DNA of 55,255 bases, from contig JEMX01000065.1 of assembly GCA_000585055.1 (NCBI GenBank), positions 1-55,255 on the forward strand. The letters run 5' to 3'. Source of the DNA: Candidatus Accumulibacter appositus. GTDB lineage: Bacteria; Pseudomonadota; Gammaproteobacteria; Burkholderiales; Rhodocyclaceae. Under the pieces are notes generated by a model. The model made no database searches. It was not told the origin of the DNA and was given only the letters and a program-made list of their open reading frames with translations. Below are positions 35,201 to 44,605 of this stretch, in pieces; the stretch's first letter is position 1, and each line of letters starts with the position of its first letter. A program made the position numbers and the translations under genes.

Positions 35201-36259
35201 ATTGCCACCAAGAGCATGGATGTGGCCCAGAAAGTGTACTGGCTGGCGGCAGCAATGCTCGTCGATCCTGCTGCCTACGAGGCGGCGCTGCTGGGCTATG
35301 TCGGCAATTCGGCGAATCGCGCTAATTACCTGTCCTCCTTTCTGAGCAAGCGCTTTGGCGGCCTGAATAATGAGTATCAGCTTTCGGCTAGCATCATCGG
35401 GAAACTGATCGAAGTACTTGCACCACACGCTGAGCTGGAGTTTCCACAAAGCGGCGGCTGGGTAAATGAGGCCATGCAGCGAGGCGACCAGATTCGGACA
35501 TTGGTCAGGCGCCTCGGCGTTCTTGGGACAGACGCCGCCACGCAGGAAGTCGAGCGGCTGCTTTCACTGCCGACGCTGACACGCTTGACATACTTGCTGG
35601 AAAACACCCGTCACCAGTTGCGCTTGCAACGACGCGAGAGCTCCTTCGCATTCCCGCCGCTAGCTGGCGTCGTAACAATCCTTGCCAACCACGAGCCGGC
35701 GAGCGCTGCAGACCTTGCCGCATTGACGCTGGACCATCTGGACGACATCGCGCGCGACATCCGTACGAACAACGACGATGGCTTTCGTGCCTTCTGGAAC
35801 GTTGAGAACAGGCAACCGACCAGCGAACGCGAGGAGAACCTGTGCCGCGATGAGCTGCTCACGCGCCTGGGTCCGCGCCTTGCGTCGTTCGGTGTTGATT
35901 GCCAACCAGAAGGCGACTATTTCAATGACAAACGTGCCGACATGCGTGTTTCTTACCGCAATCAGTTTGCCTGCCCCATCGAAGTTAAGGGCGAATGGCA
36001 TGATTCCCTCTGGACTGCTCTGCGCAGCCAACTGATCGAGCAGTACGCCCTCGACCCCAAGGCTGCTGGCTATGGCATCTATCTCGTGCTGTGGTTTGGG
36101 GGAAAAAGGCAACGAGGAGCCAAGGACCAGGGGAGCAAGCCAACTTCACCGGAAGAGCTACGGGAGCGGCTGCAGTCCCAACTCGATCCGGTCGAGCAGA
36201 AACGCATTTTCGTTCGGGTGCTAGACGTCAGTTGGCCAGTCATGCCACAGGTCCGGTAG
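32213..36259 (+). CDS. NACHT-like STAND NTPase with C-terminal PD-(D/E)XK-like nuclease
   Basis: 1348 residues. Walker A GEPGAGKS at 42-49 and Walker B LFLDGLDE at 82-89 are NACHT-like, at the very N-terminus with no preceding effector domain. A long helical middle (about 300-1200) without a recognised repeat is the likely sensor. The C-terminus (about 1235-1295) reads YFNDKRADMRVSY, PIEVKGEWHDSLWTALRSQL, a D...E-x-K nuclease-type core followed by a Q/E-Y helix. In known Avs-type NTPases the nuclease is usually N-terminal; here it is C-terminal. Probably cotranscribed with the AAA/DUF4143 gene. Codon bias is weak and AT content is higher towards 34000-35500, suggesting transfer. Antiphage defence is an inference from architecture. 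Confidence 0.8.
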   Translation: MLIVPRRVREVKQDRQGSDPPLGSPTQSLEEYREQAAWILLGEPGAGKSSAFEQEAEAHGGIVLAIAAFLEGVETEWQGKTLFLDGLDETRTGGGDDSILFKIRARLKQLGNPPFRIACRAADWFGSGDQKTMAGASPDGQLAVLLLEPLNDEEILDILRSNHGVEAPEAFVNKASEHGVDGLLSNPQTLGLLAQAVRGDQWPATREQTFELACQKLAEEANRLHRNKLRGRPPTIEKLLDAAGQLFAVLLLANKTGIALDREAADARFPALEDFSPPDPEMAAGAVRSKLFRPSASREERVEPIHRSISEFLAARWLGQQIDMRGLPLGRVLNLLLGTDGRTVAGLRGLYGWLALHCHAARPRLIDADPLTVVIYGDVKPMPRADKQRILAGLRREAARHTAFAWQVQTSHPYGALADPELIDDFVAVLKLPERDDATQACVSCVLQILLHGERLSELANTVLALVSDDTRWGRVRTCALEVWIKLDGSAQQALALLDAIASDQIADSDDELAGILLGHLYPQEIRAADLLRFWHTPKDRDLAGSFAWFWGHELPNKIPDSHLPIVLDQLALRSDLQSPEGREFHTTRMVSRLLGRGVVLHGEGVSNERLFGWLRIGVDEWGDVQTDEEDRKALAGWLEDHPERHKSLLSLCFKESEGKAGECFFVSEGRLHGATAPNDIGLWHLEQAAHATSDSGADRHLYYAVNALMYQRGSLGLTLEKIEEWGEAHPARKHLLPPHLAWDVTAERQDRAARAKVRRLQRSDTKRERSIRLAEHLNAIRSGTANVALLNELAGVWLNRYSDTSGETALERFDSYCENGQQLLAAAEAGFRQCVERDGLPSVEEIIDLGVEQREHFIRQPCLLGMELRWRTSPEGIAALPDHTLHRMVAFRLTYGVGNSPPWFSYLVEQQPSVVADVLMAYVNAGLKAKQEFSGGSYPLAHDPNYGEVARIAVPRLLERFPLRARSGQLRHLEYLLKAALRYSLEQLPALVEKKIATKSMDVAQKVYWLAAAMLVDPAAYEAALLGYVGNSANRANYLSSFLSKRFGGLNNEYQLSASIIGKLIEVLAPHAELEFPQSGGWVNEAMQRGDQIRTLVRRLGVLGTDAATQEVERLLSLPTLTRLTYLLENTRHQLRLQRRESSFAFPPLAGVVTILANHEPASAADLAALTLDHLDDIARDIRTNNDDGFRAFWNVENRQPTSEREENLCRDELLTRLGPRLASFGVDCQPEGDYFNDKRADMRVSYRNQFACPIEVKGEWHDSLWTALRSQLIEQYALDPKAAGYGIYLVLWFGGKRQRGAKDQGSKPTSPEELRERLQSQLDPVEQKRIFVRVLDVSWPVMPQVR

Positions 36260-36393
36260 CAACATGGATTCTCGCGCCACGGCGCTGCGTTCACTGACCG
36301 CACTCTGCAGTCGGTGCCGCCGCGGCCAGCCCATTTTCGAGCGCAGTGCCTGCACCAATCTGAAGCACCGCGCCACTTTCCAGGAAACCAACC

Positions 36394-37506
36394 ATGAGCC
36401 ACCTTTTCTCACCCTACTCGATCGCCGACCTCCATCTAAAAAACCGCATCGTCATCGCGCCGATGTGCCAGTACTCCGCCGAGAACGGCGATGCGACCGA
36501 CTGGCATCTGATTCACCTCGGGCATTTGGCGCTGTCGGGAGCGGGATTGCTGATCATCGAGGCGACGGCGGTCGAGGCCGAGGGGCGGATCACGCCGGCT
36601 GACCTCGGGCTGTGGTCGGACGACAATGAGTCGGCACTCAGGCGGGTGCTGAGCGCCGTACGTCGGCATTCCTCGATGCCGATTGCCATTCAGTTGGCGC
36701 ATGCCGGTCGCAAGGCGTCGAGTCACCTACCCTGGGACGGCGGGCAGTTGATCCTGCCGGAGCAGGGCGGGTGGCGTCCGCAGGCGCCGTCGGCGATTGC
36801 GCACCTGGCCGACGAGCCCGCGCCGCTGGCGCTCGATAACGCCGGTCTGGAGCGGGTGCTGCAGGCCTTCGTGGCGGCTGCGCAACGCGCGCATCGACTG
36901 GGAATCGACGCCATCGAGCTGCATGCGGCGCACGGTTATCTGCTGCACCAGTTCCTTTCGCCGCTGGCCAACACTCGCGACGATCAATACGGCGGTTCGC
37001 TTGAAAATCGCATGCGCTTTCCGCTGGCGGTGTTCGACGCCGTGCGCGCTGTCGTGCCGGTGACGATGCCGGTCGGCGTTCGCCTCTCGGCGACGGACTG
37101 GGTCGAGACGGGCTGGGATGTGGAGCAAAGCGTGTGCTTCGCTCAGGCCTTGCGGGAGCGTGGCTGCTCTTACATGCACGTTTCCAGCGGCGGCGTCTCG
37201 CCGCTGCAGAACATTCCGCTTGGCCCCGGTTACCAAGTGTCGCTGGCCGAGACGATGCGCCGTGAAACGGGCTTGCCGACCATCGCCGTTGGCCTGATCA
37301 CCGAAGCCGAGCCGGCCGAGGCGATCATCGCCGAAGGACGTGCCGACCTCGTCGCCCTGGCACGCGGCATGCTTTTCGACCCGCGTTGGCCCTGGCACGC
37401 GGCGGTTACCCTGGGTGCAGAGGTCAGCGCGCCGCCACAGTATTGGCGCTCGCAGCCGCGCGGTCTGAGTCGCTTGTTCGGCGACGCCAGCATCGGTCAG
37501 CGCTGA
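36394..37506 (+). CDS. NADH:flavin oxidoreductase (Old Yellow Enzyme family)
   Basis: 370 residues. The flavin-binding TIM barrel is marked by NRIVIAPMCQYSAENGD (the YqjM-type Cys), QLAHAGRKASS, IELHAAHGYLLHQFLSPLAN and DDQYGGSLENRMRF. The Cys in APMCQYS places it in the thermophilic-like/YqjM branch, which reduces alpha,beta-unsaturated carbonyls. The C-terminus carries an active-site pattern (ADLVALARGMLFDPRWPWHA) typical for the family. Its stop overlaps the end of the convergent haloacid dehalogenase gene by 10 bp. Confidence 0.93.
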   Translation: MSHLFSPYSIADLHLKNRIVIAPMCQYSAENGDATDWHLIHLGHLALSGAGLLIIEATAVEAEGRITPADLGLWSDDNESALRRVLSAVRRHSSMPIAIQLAHAGRKASSHLPWDGGQLILPEQGGWRPQAPSAIAHLADEPAPLALDNAGLERVLQAFVAAAQRAHRLGIDAIELHAAHGYLLHQFLSPLANTRDDQYGGSLENRMRFPLAVFDAVRAVVPVTMPVGVRLSATDWVETGWDVEQSVCFAQALRERGCSYMHVSSGGVSPLQNIPLGPGYQVSLAETMRRETGLPTIAVGLITEAEPAEAIIAEGRADLVALARGMLFDPRWPWHAAVTLGAEVSAPPQYWRSQPRGLSRLFGDASIGQR

Positions 37507-38249
37507 GCGTCCGCAGTGTTTTGAGAGATCGGTGGATTGCCAGCCTCGCTATCGAGGAGGCCAGCGAGCTCAAGCAGGCTGCCGGCCGAAACATCGACCG
37601 GAACGCCGGCTGAGGTCTCGCCGGTATTCGGTCCGTACTCGTCGGCGCGGGCGATGAAGGCGGTGCGCAGGCCTGCTGCGGCGGCGGCGGCCAGATCCGA
37701 GGAATGCGCGGCGACCATCATTGTCTGCTGTGGCGCGAGATCGAAAGCCGCAGCGGCCGAGAGGTAAACGATGGCTTGCGGTTTGTAAGCGCGTGCCACT
37801 TCTGCCCCGAGAATGGCGTCCCAGAGAAAACCATTGCGTCGCGCCAGGTCGACCATCAGCGAGATGTTGCCGTTGGAGCAGGGGGCCAGCCAGAATTTCC
37901 TTCGCAGCTGCCGCAGACCCTCGGCAACATCCGGCCAGGCGTCGAGCCGATGCCACGCCAGGCTCAAGGCCGCTCGCGTGTATTCATCGACCTGGTCGAG
38001 CCCGCTCTTGGCGAGCACCACATCCAGGTTGCGGCGGTGCAATCGGTCGAGTGTCGCGAAGGGTATGCGCCCGCTCCTGACTTCTTCCATGGCCGGCTGG
38101 TACTGGTCGCGCCAGGCGTCGGCGAAGGCCAGCCAGTCGACCTCAATGCCGAGTGTTGACAGCTGCGTCCGAGCCTCTCGGGCGATGGACGTGCGCCAGT
38201 CGACCAGGGTGCCAAAGACGTCGAAGATCAATCCCTTGATGTTGTTCAT
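37497..38249 (-). CDS. haloacid dehalogenase type II
   Basis: 250 residues. Catalytic Asp10 is in LIFDVFGTLVDWRTS; further HAD motifs are the PCSNGNISLM region and ARAYKPQAIVYLSAAAAFDL, with the late acidic site in HSSDLAAAAAAG. The pattern DVFGTLVDW is the L-2-haloacid dehalogenase subclass. It would hydrolyse 2-haloalkanoates, although many members act on other substrates. Convergent and overlapping with the OYE gene. Confidence 0.9.
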   Translation of the reverse strand: MNNIKGLIFDVFGTLVDWRTSIAREARTQLSTLGIEVDWLAFADAWRDQYQPAMEEVRSGRIPFATLDRLHRRNLDVVLAKSGLDQVDEYTRAALSLAWHRLDAWPDVAEGLRQLRRKFWLAPCSNGNISLMVDLARRNGFLWDAILGAEVARAYKPQAIVYLSAAAAFDLAPQQTMMVAAHSSDLAAAAAAGLRTAFIARADEYGPNTGETSAGVPVDVSAGSLLELAGLLDSEAGNPPISQNTADAQR

Positions 38250-38294
38250 GATCGCTCCAGGCGGAAGATGGCAAGCGTGCTGGCAGCGGCCTGC

Positions 38295-40505
38295 TCAGCG
38301 CGCGGCACGCCCAAGTTGCGCAGAGAGCGCTGCGGCATCGGTGACCGGCAGCTCGCAACGACCCTGACGGCAGACATAGGCCGTCGGGCGGCCGTCTTGC
38401 GCCACTTTTCCGCGTACGAAGGCGACCGTTTCGGCCAGCGCCTCGATGGCCGACTCCGGGCCGCCGGCGATGGCGCGTGAGGGCAGGTAGGTTCGCCGCA
38501 GGACCGTGAGCAGCGGCGCCGCCGCGTCGGCAGCGTCGGCCACCCCATCGGGCCAGACAATGGCAATCTCGAGCGGGGTGTCGGCCAGGAAATCGAGGGC
38601 CAGCAGCGCTTCGGTCATGGCGATCGGGCGTTCGCGGAGCACCTGGGCGTGTGCATGCAGGCCGCGCTCGGCGATTTTCCGCCAGTGATCGTCGCCGGTA
38701 AACACGCCGAGGCGCAGTGCGTTCATCAGCGCCACCGAGGTTCCCGATGGCTCGGCGCCGTCGTAGGCCGGCTTTTCGCGCGCGATCAGCGTTTCGTGGC
38801 GGGCACTGCTCATGAACCAGCCGCCCGTGGGGTCGGCAAAGAGGCGCTCGGTGGCCTGGGCTAGGGTCAGCGCTTCTGCCAACCAGCGCGCCTCGAAGCT
38901 CGCCTCGTAGAGGTCGATCAGGCCAGCGGCCAGAAACGCGTGGTCATCGAGGAAAGCGGCCTGCCGCGCCTGCGCGTCCTTGTAGCTGCGCTGCAGTTCG
39001 TCGTCGGTGCTGCGCAAACGCGTCAGCACGAAATCCGCGGCGCGCTTCGCTGCCGCGAGATAGCGCGGCTCGTCGAGAATCCGCCCGGCAACCGCCAGGG
39101 CCGAGATCATCAGGCCATTCCAGGCAGCCAGGATCTTGTCGTCGCGCAGTGGCGGAAGCCGCCGTGCCCGTGCCTCATAGAGGAGGGCACGTGCCTCCCC
39201 TAGCGCCGCCCAGCGCGCTTCATCGGCTTGCGGGACGTTGAGGATGTTGCTCCCCTCCCAGTTGCCGCCAGGGCGCACGTCATAATGTTCGAGAAACAGC
39301 CGCGTCGTCTTGCTGCCCAGTGGGGCCAGCTCATGCCGTATTTCGTCCTCGGTCCACACGAAAAAGCGCCCCTCTTCGCCTTCCGAATCGGCGTCGGTGG
39401 CCGAATAGAAGGCGCCGTCGCTGTCGGTCATCTCGCGCAGGACGTAGTCGCAGGTCTCACGCGCGACGCGCGCAAAGTCGGCGCGGCCGCTGAGCTGGAA
39501 CGCCTCGGCGTAGGCGACGACCAGCAAGGCATTGTCGTAGAGCATCTTTTCGAAGTGCGGTAGCAGCCATTGCGCGTCGGTCGAGTAGCGATGAAAGCCG
39601 CCGCCAAGCTGATCGTAGAGCCCACCGGCGGCCATTTTCTCCAGCGTCAAGGTCGCCATGTGCAGTGCCTCGCGGTCGCCGGTGCGCCGGACGTAGCGCA
39701 GGAGGAGACGCACCGGAACGTGCGAAGGGAATTTTGGCGCCCGCTGCAGGCCGCCGTGCTCGCCGTCGAAGGAGGCCTTGTAATGTGCGATGGTGGCGTC
39801 GATCAATTGGCGGGCTGGCAGTTCTTTCGTGGCACTCGGCGTGTTCGCCGCCGCCGTTCCCTGCATGTCCTGGCGAACCGCCTCGACCAGCGCCGCCGCT
39901 GCCTTGCCGACGCGATCGGGATCGCGATGAAAAGTCTCGGACAAGGCGCCGAGCAGCGACAGGAAGCCGCGCGAGCCAGCGCGGAGGCCATCGCGTGGCG
40001 GGAAATAGGTGCCGGCGAAAAACGGTTCGCGCGCGGCGGTCAGCCAGACGCTCATCGGCCAGCCGCCGGAGCCGGTCAGCTGTTGCACGGCGCTCATGTA
40101 CACCGCGTCGACGTCCGGACGCTCCTCGCGATCGACCTTGACCGCGACGTAATGCTGGTTGAGGAAGCGGGCGATCTCCTCGTCCTCGAAGGATTCGGCT
40201 TCCATGACGTGGCACCAGTGACAGGTCGAATAGCCGATCGACAGAAATACCGGTCGGCCGAGCCGCCGCGCTTCGGCAAACGCCTCCTCTCCCCAGGGAA
40301 ACCAGTTCACCGGGTTGTGCGCGTGTTGCAACAGGTAGGGACTGGTCTCCAGTGCGAGGCGGTTGGTGAAGCGCGGCCGGCCTTGCTCGTCGAGGTGATG
40401 CGTGCGCGCTACATGGCCCGGGCCACGTCGGGCAATCGCTTCGCTGAGCGTGTTCGCCAGTTCGGCAGAAAAAGGGGCGCTCCCGGGGGCGGTGCCGTCA
40501 GTCAT
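38295..40505 (-). CDS. YyaL-type protein, thioredoxin-like domain plus alpha/alpha toroid
   Basis: 736 residues. The N-terminal thioredoxin-like domain has [20 protein letters not shown], with a CxxC-like CHWC, and a conserved lead [20 protein letters not shown]. The rest is an alpha/alpha six-hairpin barrel ([65 protein letters not shown]). This DUF255/YyaL family is conserved in bacteria and animals but its reaction is uncertain. Minus strand, divergent to the TerB-like gene. Confidence 0.88.
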   Translation of the reverse strand: MTDGTAPGSAPFSAELANTLSEAIARRGPGHVARTHHLDEQGRPRFTNRLALETSPYLLQHAHNPVNWFPWGEEAFAEARRLGRPVFLSIGYSTCHWCHVMEAESFEDEEIARFLNQHYVAVKVDREERPDVDAVYMSAVQQLTGSGGWPMSVWLTAAREPFFAGTYFPPRDGLRAGSRGFLSLLGALSETFHRDPDRVGKAAAALVEAVRQDMQGTAAANTPSATKELPARQLIDATIAHYKASFDGEHGGLQRAPKFPSHVPVRLLLRYVRRTGDREALHMATLTLEKMAAGGLYDQLGGGFHRYSTDAQWLLPHFEKMLYDNALLVVAYAEAFQLSGRADFARVARETCDYVLREMTDSDGAFYSATDADSEGEEGRFFVWTEDEIRHELAPLGSKTTRLFLEHYDVRPGGNWEGSNILNVPQADEARWAALGEARALLYEARARRLPPLRDDKILAAWNGLMISALAVAGRILDEPRYLAAAKRAADFVLTRLRSTDDELQRSYKDAQARQAAFLDDHAFLAAGLIDLYEASFEARWLAEALTLAQATERLFADPTGGWFMSSARHETLIAREKPAYDGAEPSGTSVALMNALRLGVFTGDDHWRKIAERGLHAHAQVLRERPIAMTEALLALDFLADTPLEIAIVWPDGVADAADAAAPLLTVLRRTYLPSRAIAGGPESAIEALAETVAFVRGKVAQDGRPTAYVCRQGRCELPVTDAAALSAQLGRAAR

Positions 40506-40624
40506 TGTCTTTCTCCAGGCGATGGGTCAAGCAGCGGGCCTCTGCGCAGCCGGCGACCCAAGAAAACGCTCAAGCGAGCGGGCTGCTAGAATACGTCGCT
40601 TGCAAGCCACGCGACAAAGCAGAC

Positions 40625-41101
40625 ATGATCGCCACCATCAAGGAATTCTTCAACCAGTTCATCGAACCGGGCACGCGGCAGGGCGCGGCGGGCGCCGAAC
40701 ATGGCCTGCAGGTTGCCACGGCCGCCTTGCTGCTGGAAATGATGCGCATGAACGATCGCATCTCCGACGAAGAACAGGCAGCCATCGCCAGCGCCTTGCG
40801 CGAGCAGTTCAGGCTGGATGCCACAGAGCTCGAACCCTTGATCGCTCTCGCCGAACAGGAAGCGCGTGGGGCCAGTGGCTACTATCAGTTCACGTCACTG
40901 ATCAACGCCACTTGCGGTGCGGAACAGAAGATTCGCATCGTCGAATACATGTGGCAGGTTGCGCTGGCCGACGGTCATCTCGATGCCCATGAAGCGCACT
41001 TGATGCGCAAGATCGCCAACCTGCTTTACGTCGGCCACGCCGACTACATCGCCGCCAAACAGCGGGCGCGCGCGACGATGGGCGTGCCGCCGACAAGCTA
41101 G
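40625..41101 (+). CDS. TerB-family protein
   Basis: 158 residues from ATG 40625; earlier in-frame codons lie in the divergent promoter gap. Helical, with the TerB/DjlA-type bipartite acidic motif: MMRMNDRISDEEQAAIASAL and VALADGHLDAHEAHLMRKIA, each a D-x-x-x-D/E-E metal-binding-like half. Members are linked to tellurite resistance or stress, with no enzymatic role established. It stands alone, divergent to the YyaL-type gene. Confidence 0.85.
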   Translation: MIATIKEFFNQFIEPGTRQGAAGAEHGLQVATAALLLEMMRMNDRISDEEQAAIASALREQFRLDATELEPLIALAEQEARGASGYYQFTSLINATCGAEQKIRIVEYMWQVALADGHLDAHEAHLMRKIANLLYVGHADYIAAKQRARATMGVPPTS

Positions 41102-41189
41102 GCCCGATCGCGCCCGGTACCGGCCCGCTGTGGAGTCGACGCGGCGCAAGCCAACCGTCACCGGTCACTCTTCGTAGAGGTCAACAGTC

Positions 41190-42263
41190 ATGCTCGGAAC
41201 AGCCAATTCTGTCAGTCGCGCACTTCTTCTGCTTTTTGTCTGCCTCCTGCCAGTCGGCCAGGCGCTGGCTGCCGAGCTCGACGCGCAGCGCGACGTACGC
41301 GTGAGCTTTTCGACTGAAGGCACCGAAAACGGCGCCGGTTTCGTCGTCGGCAAGGTCAGCAAGGCGAGCAAGGCGGCCACGCACGACTTCTCCTGCGTCC
41401 TTCTTGAATTCGGCCTGTTCACGCGCTTCGATCAGAAGCGTTCCGGGGAGCCGTCGCAGCGCCTCGGAATGCTTGCGGTGGAAGTGACAGGTCTTGCTTC
41501 GCAGGCGGGCGTTCCCTACCGCAAGGCTTTGCCGTTTCCGGCCGGGATCCGCCTGGAAAAGGTCAGCACCTGCGACGGCGAGGCGGTGAAAGAGCCGACG
41601 AAAGAGGCCGCGAAAGAGCCGCAGAAAGCCGCGGAGAAAGCCCCGGAGAAAGCTGATGGGCCACCGCAGATCGTCGCGTTCAAGGTCACGCCTGATCGTG
41701 TTCAGCGCGGCGGCTCGGTGACTCTTTCCTGGGAGGTGCGGAATGCGGCCCGCGTCCGCCTGTTCGACAATTCCGGCGAGATCGAGAGCGGGAACCTGCT
41801 TCCTGGCGGTCAGCGCGGCCGGCCGCTGTCGATGTCGGGTGAAGAGTCCTTATCGATCGACAAGCCGACCACCTTCAGGCTGCTGGCGCTGGATCGCGAC
41901 GGTCGACGGGTGGCGGCGACGGCGACGGTTCGGCTGCTCAACGCACCGTCGGTCAGCTGCCGGATCTTCGGCAGGGTCAGCGGCACGCCGGTGCGTGCCC
42001 GCCTTTCGCCTTCCGGGCCGATGGAAACCTTCAAACTGACGCAGGTTGGGGCCTTCGTTCCCGGCGAGCGAGACGCGAAATACCGAACGCGGGTGGATGC
42101 GCAAGGCAATTACCGTTTTTCCCAGCTGCCTGGCAATCAGGAGTTTCGCATCGCGCCGCTGGGTGGCGCTTGGCGCTACGACGGCAGCAAGGAGATGGTG
42201 TCGTGCCTGGCGGGCAAGTCGTTCAGGGTAGACTTCGCCATTCAGGGCGTGCTGGCCGACTGA
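41190..42263 (+). CDS. secreted protein of unknown function with Lys/Glu/Ala linker
   Basis: 357 residues with a signal peptide at the N-terminus (ALLLLFVCLLPVGQALA, cleavage near residue 27). A linker at about 133-153 repeats short K-E-P/A units (KEPTKEAAKEPQKAAEKAPE). Residues about 160-250 resemble an Ig/FixG-like beta-sandwich (VRRGGSVT-like pattern at DRVQRGGSVTLSWEVRNAAR). The C-terminal part contains a conserved Cys pair (SVSCRIFGRVS and VSCLAGKSFR). Likely periplasmic or outer-membrane-associated. No family recognised. Confidence 0.72.
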   Translation: MLGTANSVSRALLLLFVCLLPVGQALAAELDAQRDVRVSFSTEGTENGAGFVVGKVSKASKAATHDFSCVLLEFGLFTRFDQKRSGEPSQRLGMLAVEVTGLASQAGVPYRKALPFPAGIRLEKVSTCDGEAVKEPTKEAAKEPQKAAEKAPEKADGPPQIVAFKVTPDRVQRGGSVTLSWEVRNAARVRLFDNSGEIESGNLLPGGQRGRPLSMSGEESLSIDKPTTFRLLALDRDGRRVAATATVRLLNAPSVSCRIFGRVSGTPVRARLSPSGPMETFKLTQVGAFVPGERDAKYRTRVDAQGNYRFSQLPGNQEFRIAPLGGAWRYDGSKEMVSCLAGKSFRVDFAIQGVLAD

Positions 42264-42286
42264 GCGCTTGCGCTGACCTGGCGCTA

Positions 42287-42319
42287 AACGGAATGAACGT
42301 AATAAACGGAATAAACGGG
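42287..42319. repeat. short 9-bp tandem repeat upstream of gor
   Basis: Units AACGGAATG, AACGTAATA, AACGGAATA and a partial AACGGG lie head-to-tail about 70-100 bases before the glutathione reductase start. Such iterated 9-bp sites could bind a regulator or be a microsatellite. No matching regulator is adjacent. Confidence 0.5.
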
Positions 42320-42386
42320 CTCGCCAGTACCTGGCGACATCGCCAGAAGCCGCAGGCTGGAATACCCGAATCAGGAGGAAATACTT

Positions 42387-43745
42387 GTGCAGAAACATGA
42401 CTATGATCTGTTCGTGATCGGTGCCGGTTCGGGCGGGGTAAGAGCCGCGCGCATGGCCGCCGGTTTTGGCGCCAGGGTGGCGGTTGCCGAAGACCGCTAC
42501 CTGGGAGGTACCTGCGTCAACGTCGGTTGCGTGCCGAAAAAACTCTACGTTTACGCGTCCGAATTCGGCAAGTCCTTCAAGGATGCGCGCAATTTTGGCT
42601 GGGCCAGCGAGACGCCCGCCTTCGATTGGGCGACCCTGCGCGACAACAAGAAAGCCGAAATAGCGCGCCTCAACGGGGTCTATGACAACTTGCTGGCGGG
42701 GGCCAAGGCCGAGGTGATCAACGGCCGTGCGCGCATCGTCGATGCGCATACCGTGGCTGTCGGCGAGCAGCGCTACACGGCCGGCAAGATCCTGATCGCT
42801 ACCGGTGGCTGGCCGCATATCCCGGACTTCCCAGGCTGCGAGCACGCCATCAGCTCCAACGAGGTTTTCGACCTGGAGACCTTTCCCAAGCGTTTGGCCA
42901 TCGTCGGCGGCGGCTATATCGCGGTGGAATTCGCCGGCATCTTCAACGGCCTGGGCGCGCGCGTGACTCAGTTGTACCGCGGGCCGCTGTTTCTGCGCGG
43001 CTTTGATGCCGATATCCGCGCGCATGCTGCGCAGGAGATCGCCAAGACCGGCGTAGACCTGCGCTTCGAAGTCAATGTCGAGTCCATCACCGCGGGGCCT
43101 GACGGCCTCAAGCTCAGCCTGAGTGACGATACGGCCATCGAAGTCGACGCCGTGCTCTACGCGACCGGGCGCAAGGCGAATCTGCAGGGCCTGGGTCTGG
43201 AGAGCGTGAACGTGGCTCTCAACGACGATGGCACGATCGCGGTCGACGAGCAGTTCCGCAGCTCCGAGCCGAGCATTTTCGCGCTGGGGGACGTCACCGG
43301 CGGCATGGAGCTGACGCCGGTCGCTCTGGCCGAAGGCATGTCTTTCGCCCGACGCCAGTTTGGCGGGCTGGACAACGTGGTGGATTATGACTTCATCCCG
43401 ACGGCGGTGTTCTGCCAGCCGAATATCGGCACGGTCGGTTTTACCGAAGAGGAAGCGCGCGCCAAGTTTGGCCATATCCGCCTGTTCAAGTCCACCTTCA
43501 AGCCGATGAAACACACCATCAGTGGTCGGGAGGAAAGGACTTTCATGAAGCTGATCGTCGACAAGGCCAGCGACCGCGTGGTCGGCGCGCACATGATGGG
43601 CCCGGACGCCGGCGAGATCATGCAGGGAATCGCCATTGCCATGCGCGCGGGGGCCAGCAAAGCCGTTTTCGATAGCACGATCGGCATTCATCCCACTGCT
43701 GCCGAGGAATTCGTCACCATGCGCGATGCCTGGCGGGACGACTGA
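42387..43745 (+). CDS. gor: glutathione-disulfide reductase
   Basis: 452 residues from GTG 42387, with AGGAGGAA six bases ahead. FAD-binding [20 protein letters not shown], redox-active pair [16 protein letters not shown](P)-binding [20 protein letters not shown] and the C-terminal dimer motif [14 protein letters not shown] with the catalytic His. The GxGxxA-type second Rossmann region followed by Arg-containing turn [12 protein letters not shown] fits NADPH preference. It regenerates GSH; the neighbouring Prx5-like gene could use it. Confidence 0.95.
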   Translation: MQKHDYDLFVIGAGSGGVRAARMAAGFGARVAVAEDRYLGGTCVNVGCVPKKLYVYASEFGKSFKDARNFGWASETPAFDWATLRDNKKAEIARLNGVYDNLLAGAKAEVINGRARIVDAHTVAVGEQRYTAGKILIATGGWPHIPDFPGCEHAISSNEVFDLETFPKRLAIVGGGYIAVEFAGIFNGLGARVTQLYRGPLFLRGFDADIRAHAAQEIAKTGVDLRFEVNVESITAGPDGLKLSLSDDTAIEVDAVLYATGRKANLQGLGLESVNVALNDDGTIAVDEQFRSSEPSIFALGDVTGGMELTPVALAEGMSFARRQFGGLDNVVDYDFIPTAVFCQPNIGTVGFTEEEARAKFGHIRLFKSTFKPMKHTISGREERTFMKLIVDKASDRVVGAHMMGPDAGEIMQGIAIAMRAGASKAVFDSTIGIHPTAAEEFVTMRDAWRDD

Positions 43746-43870
43746 GAGTGGCTGTTCAATGCCCTTGCGAGCCGCTTGTCGAACCCGGATATCCCCGGAT
43801 ATGGCCTAGAATAATTTCAGTGTGACCCGTACCAACGACCGCTTTCCCAACTCAACGAAGGAGAAACAAA

Positions 43871-44395
43871 ATGTCGCATGATGTCCCAAGCGTTGTTTTC
43901 AAGACTCGCGTCCGCAATGATGCCCTGGGTGGAGAGAACCCTTTCGAATGGAAAGACCTGAGCAGCGACGAGATCTTCAAAGGCAAGAACGTGGTCGTCT
44001 TTTCGCTGCCCGGCGCATTTACGCCGACCTGCTCAACCTCGCATCTGCCGCGCTATGAAGAACTCTATGACGAGTTCAAGGCACAAGGCGTCGACACCAT
44101 CGTCTGTATTTCGGTCAATGACGCCTTCGTCATGTACCAGTGGGGCAAGAGCCAGAATGCCAAGAATGTCTTCCTGCTCCCGGATGGCAATGGCGAGTTC
44201 ACCCGCAAGATGGGAATGCTGGTCGACAAGCACAATCTCGGCTTCGGCCAGCGCAGCTGGCGCTATTCGATGTATGTCGAAGACGGTGAAATCAAGCGCC
44301 TGTTCTCCGAAAAAGGCTTCGCCGACAACTGCCCGACCGACCCCTTCGAAGTGTCCGATGCCGACACCATGCTCAAGTATCTGCAGAGTCGCTGA
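43871..44395 (+). CDS. peroxiredoxin, Prx5-like
   Basis: 174 residues with GAAGGAG ahead of ATG 43871. The peroxidatic Cys54 is in [20 protein letters not shown], the Prx5/hybrid-type consensus [24 protein letters not shown] and a conserved Arg region ([20 protein letters not shown]) complete the site. No C-terminal glutaredoxin domain is attached. Adjacent glutathione reductase suggests GSH-dependent recycling. A strong terminator closes the unit. Confidence 0.93.
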   Translation: MSHDVPSVVFKTRVRNDALGGENPFEWKDLSSDEIFKGKNVVVFSLPGAFTPTCSTSHLPRYEELYDEFKAQGVDTIVCISVNDAFVMYQWGKSQNAKNVFLLPDGNGEFTRKMGMLVDKHNLGFGQRSWRYSMYVEDGEIKRLFSEKGFADNCPTDPFEVSDADTMLKYLQSR

Positions 44396-44404
44396 GCATC
44401 AGTG

Positions 44405-44470
44405 CAAGGGCGGGGAAGGCTCGTGACGCAGTACGAAGCGTCGCAATCCTTCCCCGCCCTTGAGTTTTTT
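44405..44470 (+). terminator. rho-independent terminator after the peroxiredoxin gene
   Basis: A 15-bp stem starting CAAGGGCGGGG (44405-44419) pairs with CCTTCCCCGCCCTTG (44448-44462). A smaller GACGC/GCGTC stem lies inside the loop, and the tail AGTTTTTT follows. Confidence 0.85.
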
Positions 44471-44605
44471 GGCGGCTGCTTGATCGCCGCGCCTTTGGCT
44501 GATGTTGGCGATGCGCCTGTGCGCGGAGAAAAAGCACGATGAGTGAACTCGTATCGCCTCGCCTCGCCTCGCTGCGCGAGCGCATTGCTCTTCCGCCATC
44601 CCCTT

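Noticed and set aside
36264..36602. 112-codon ORF after the NACHT gene
   Set aside because: Overlaps the OYE gene in another frame and encodes an Arg/His-rich product with no conserved features.
41850..43691. 613-codon minus-strand ORF opposite gor and the secreted protein
   Set aside because: It spans two real plus-strand genes and the gap between them, has no recognisable motif, and is a high-GC shadow.
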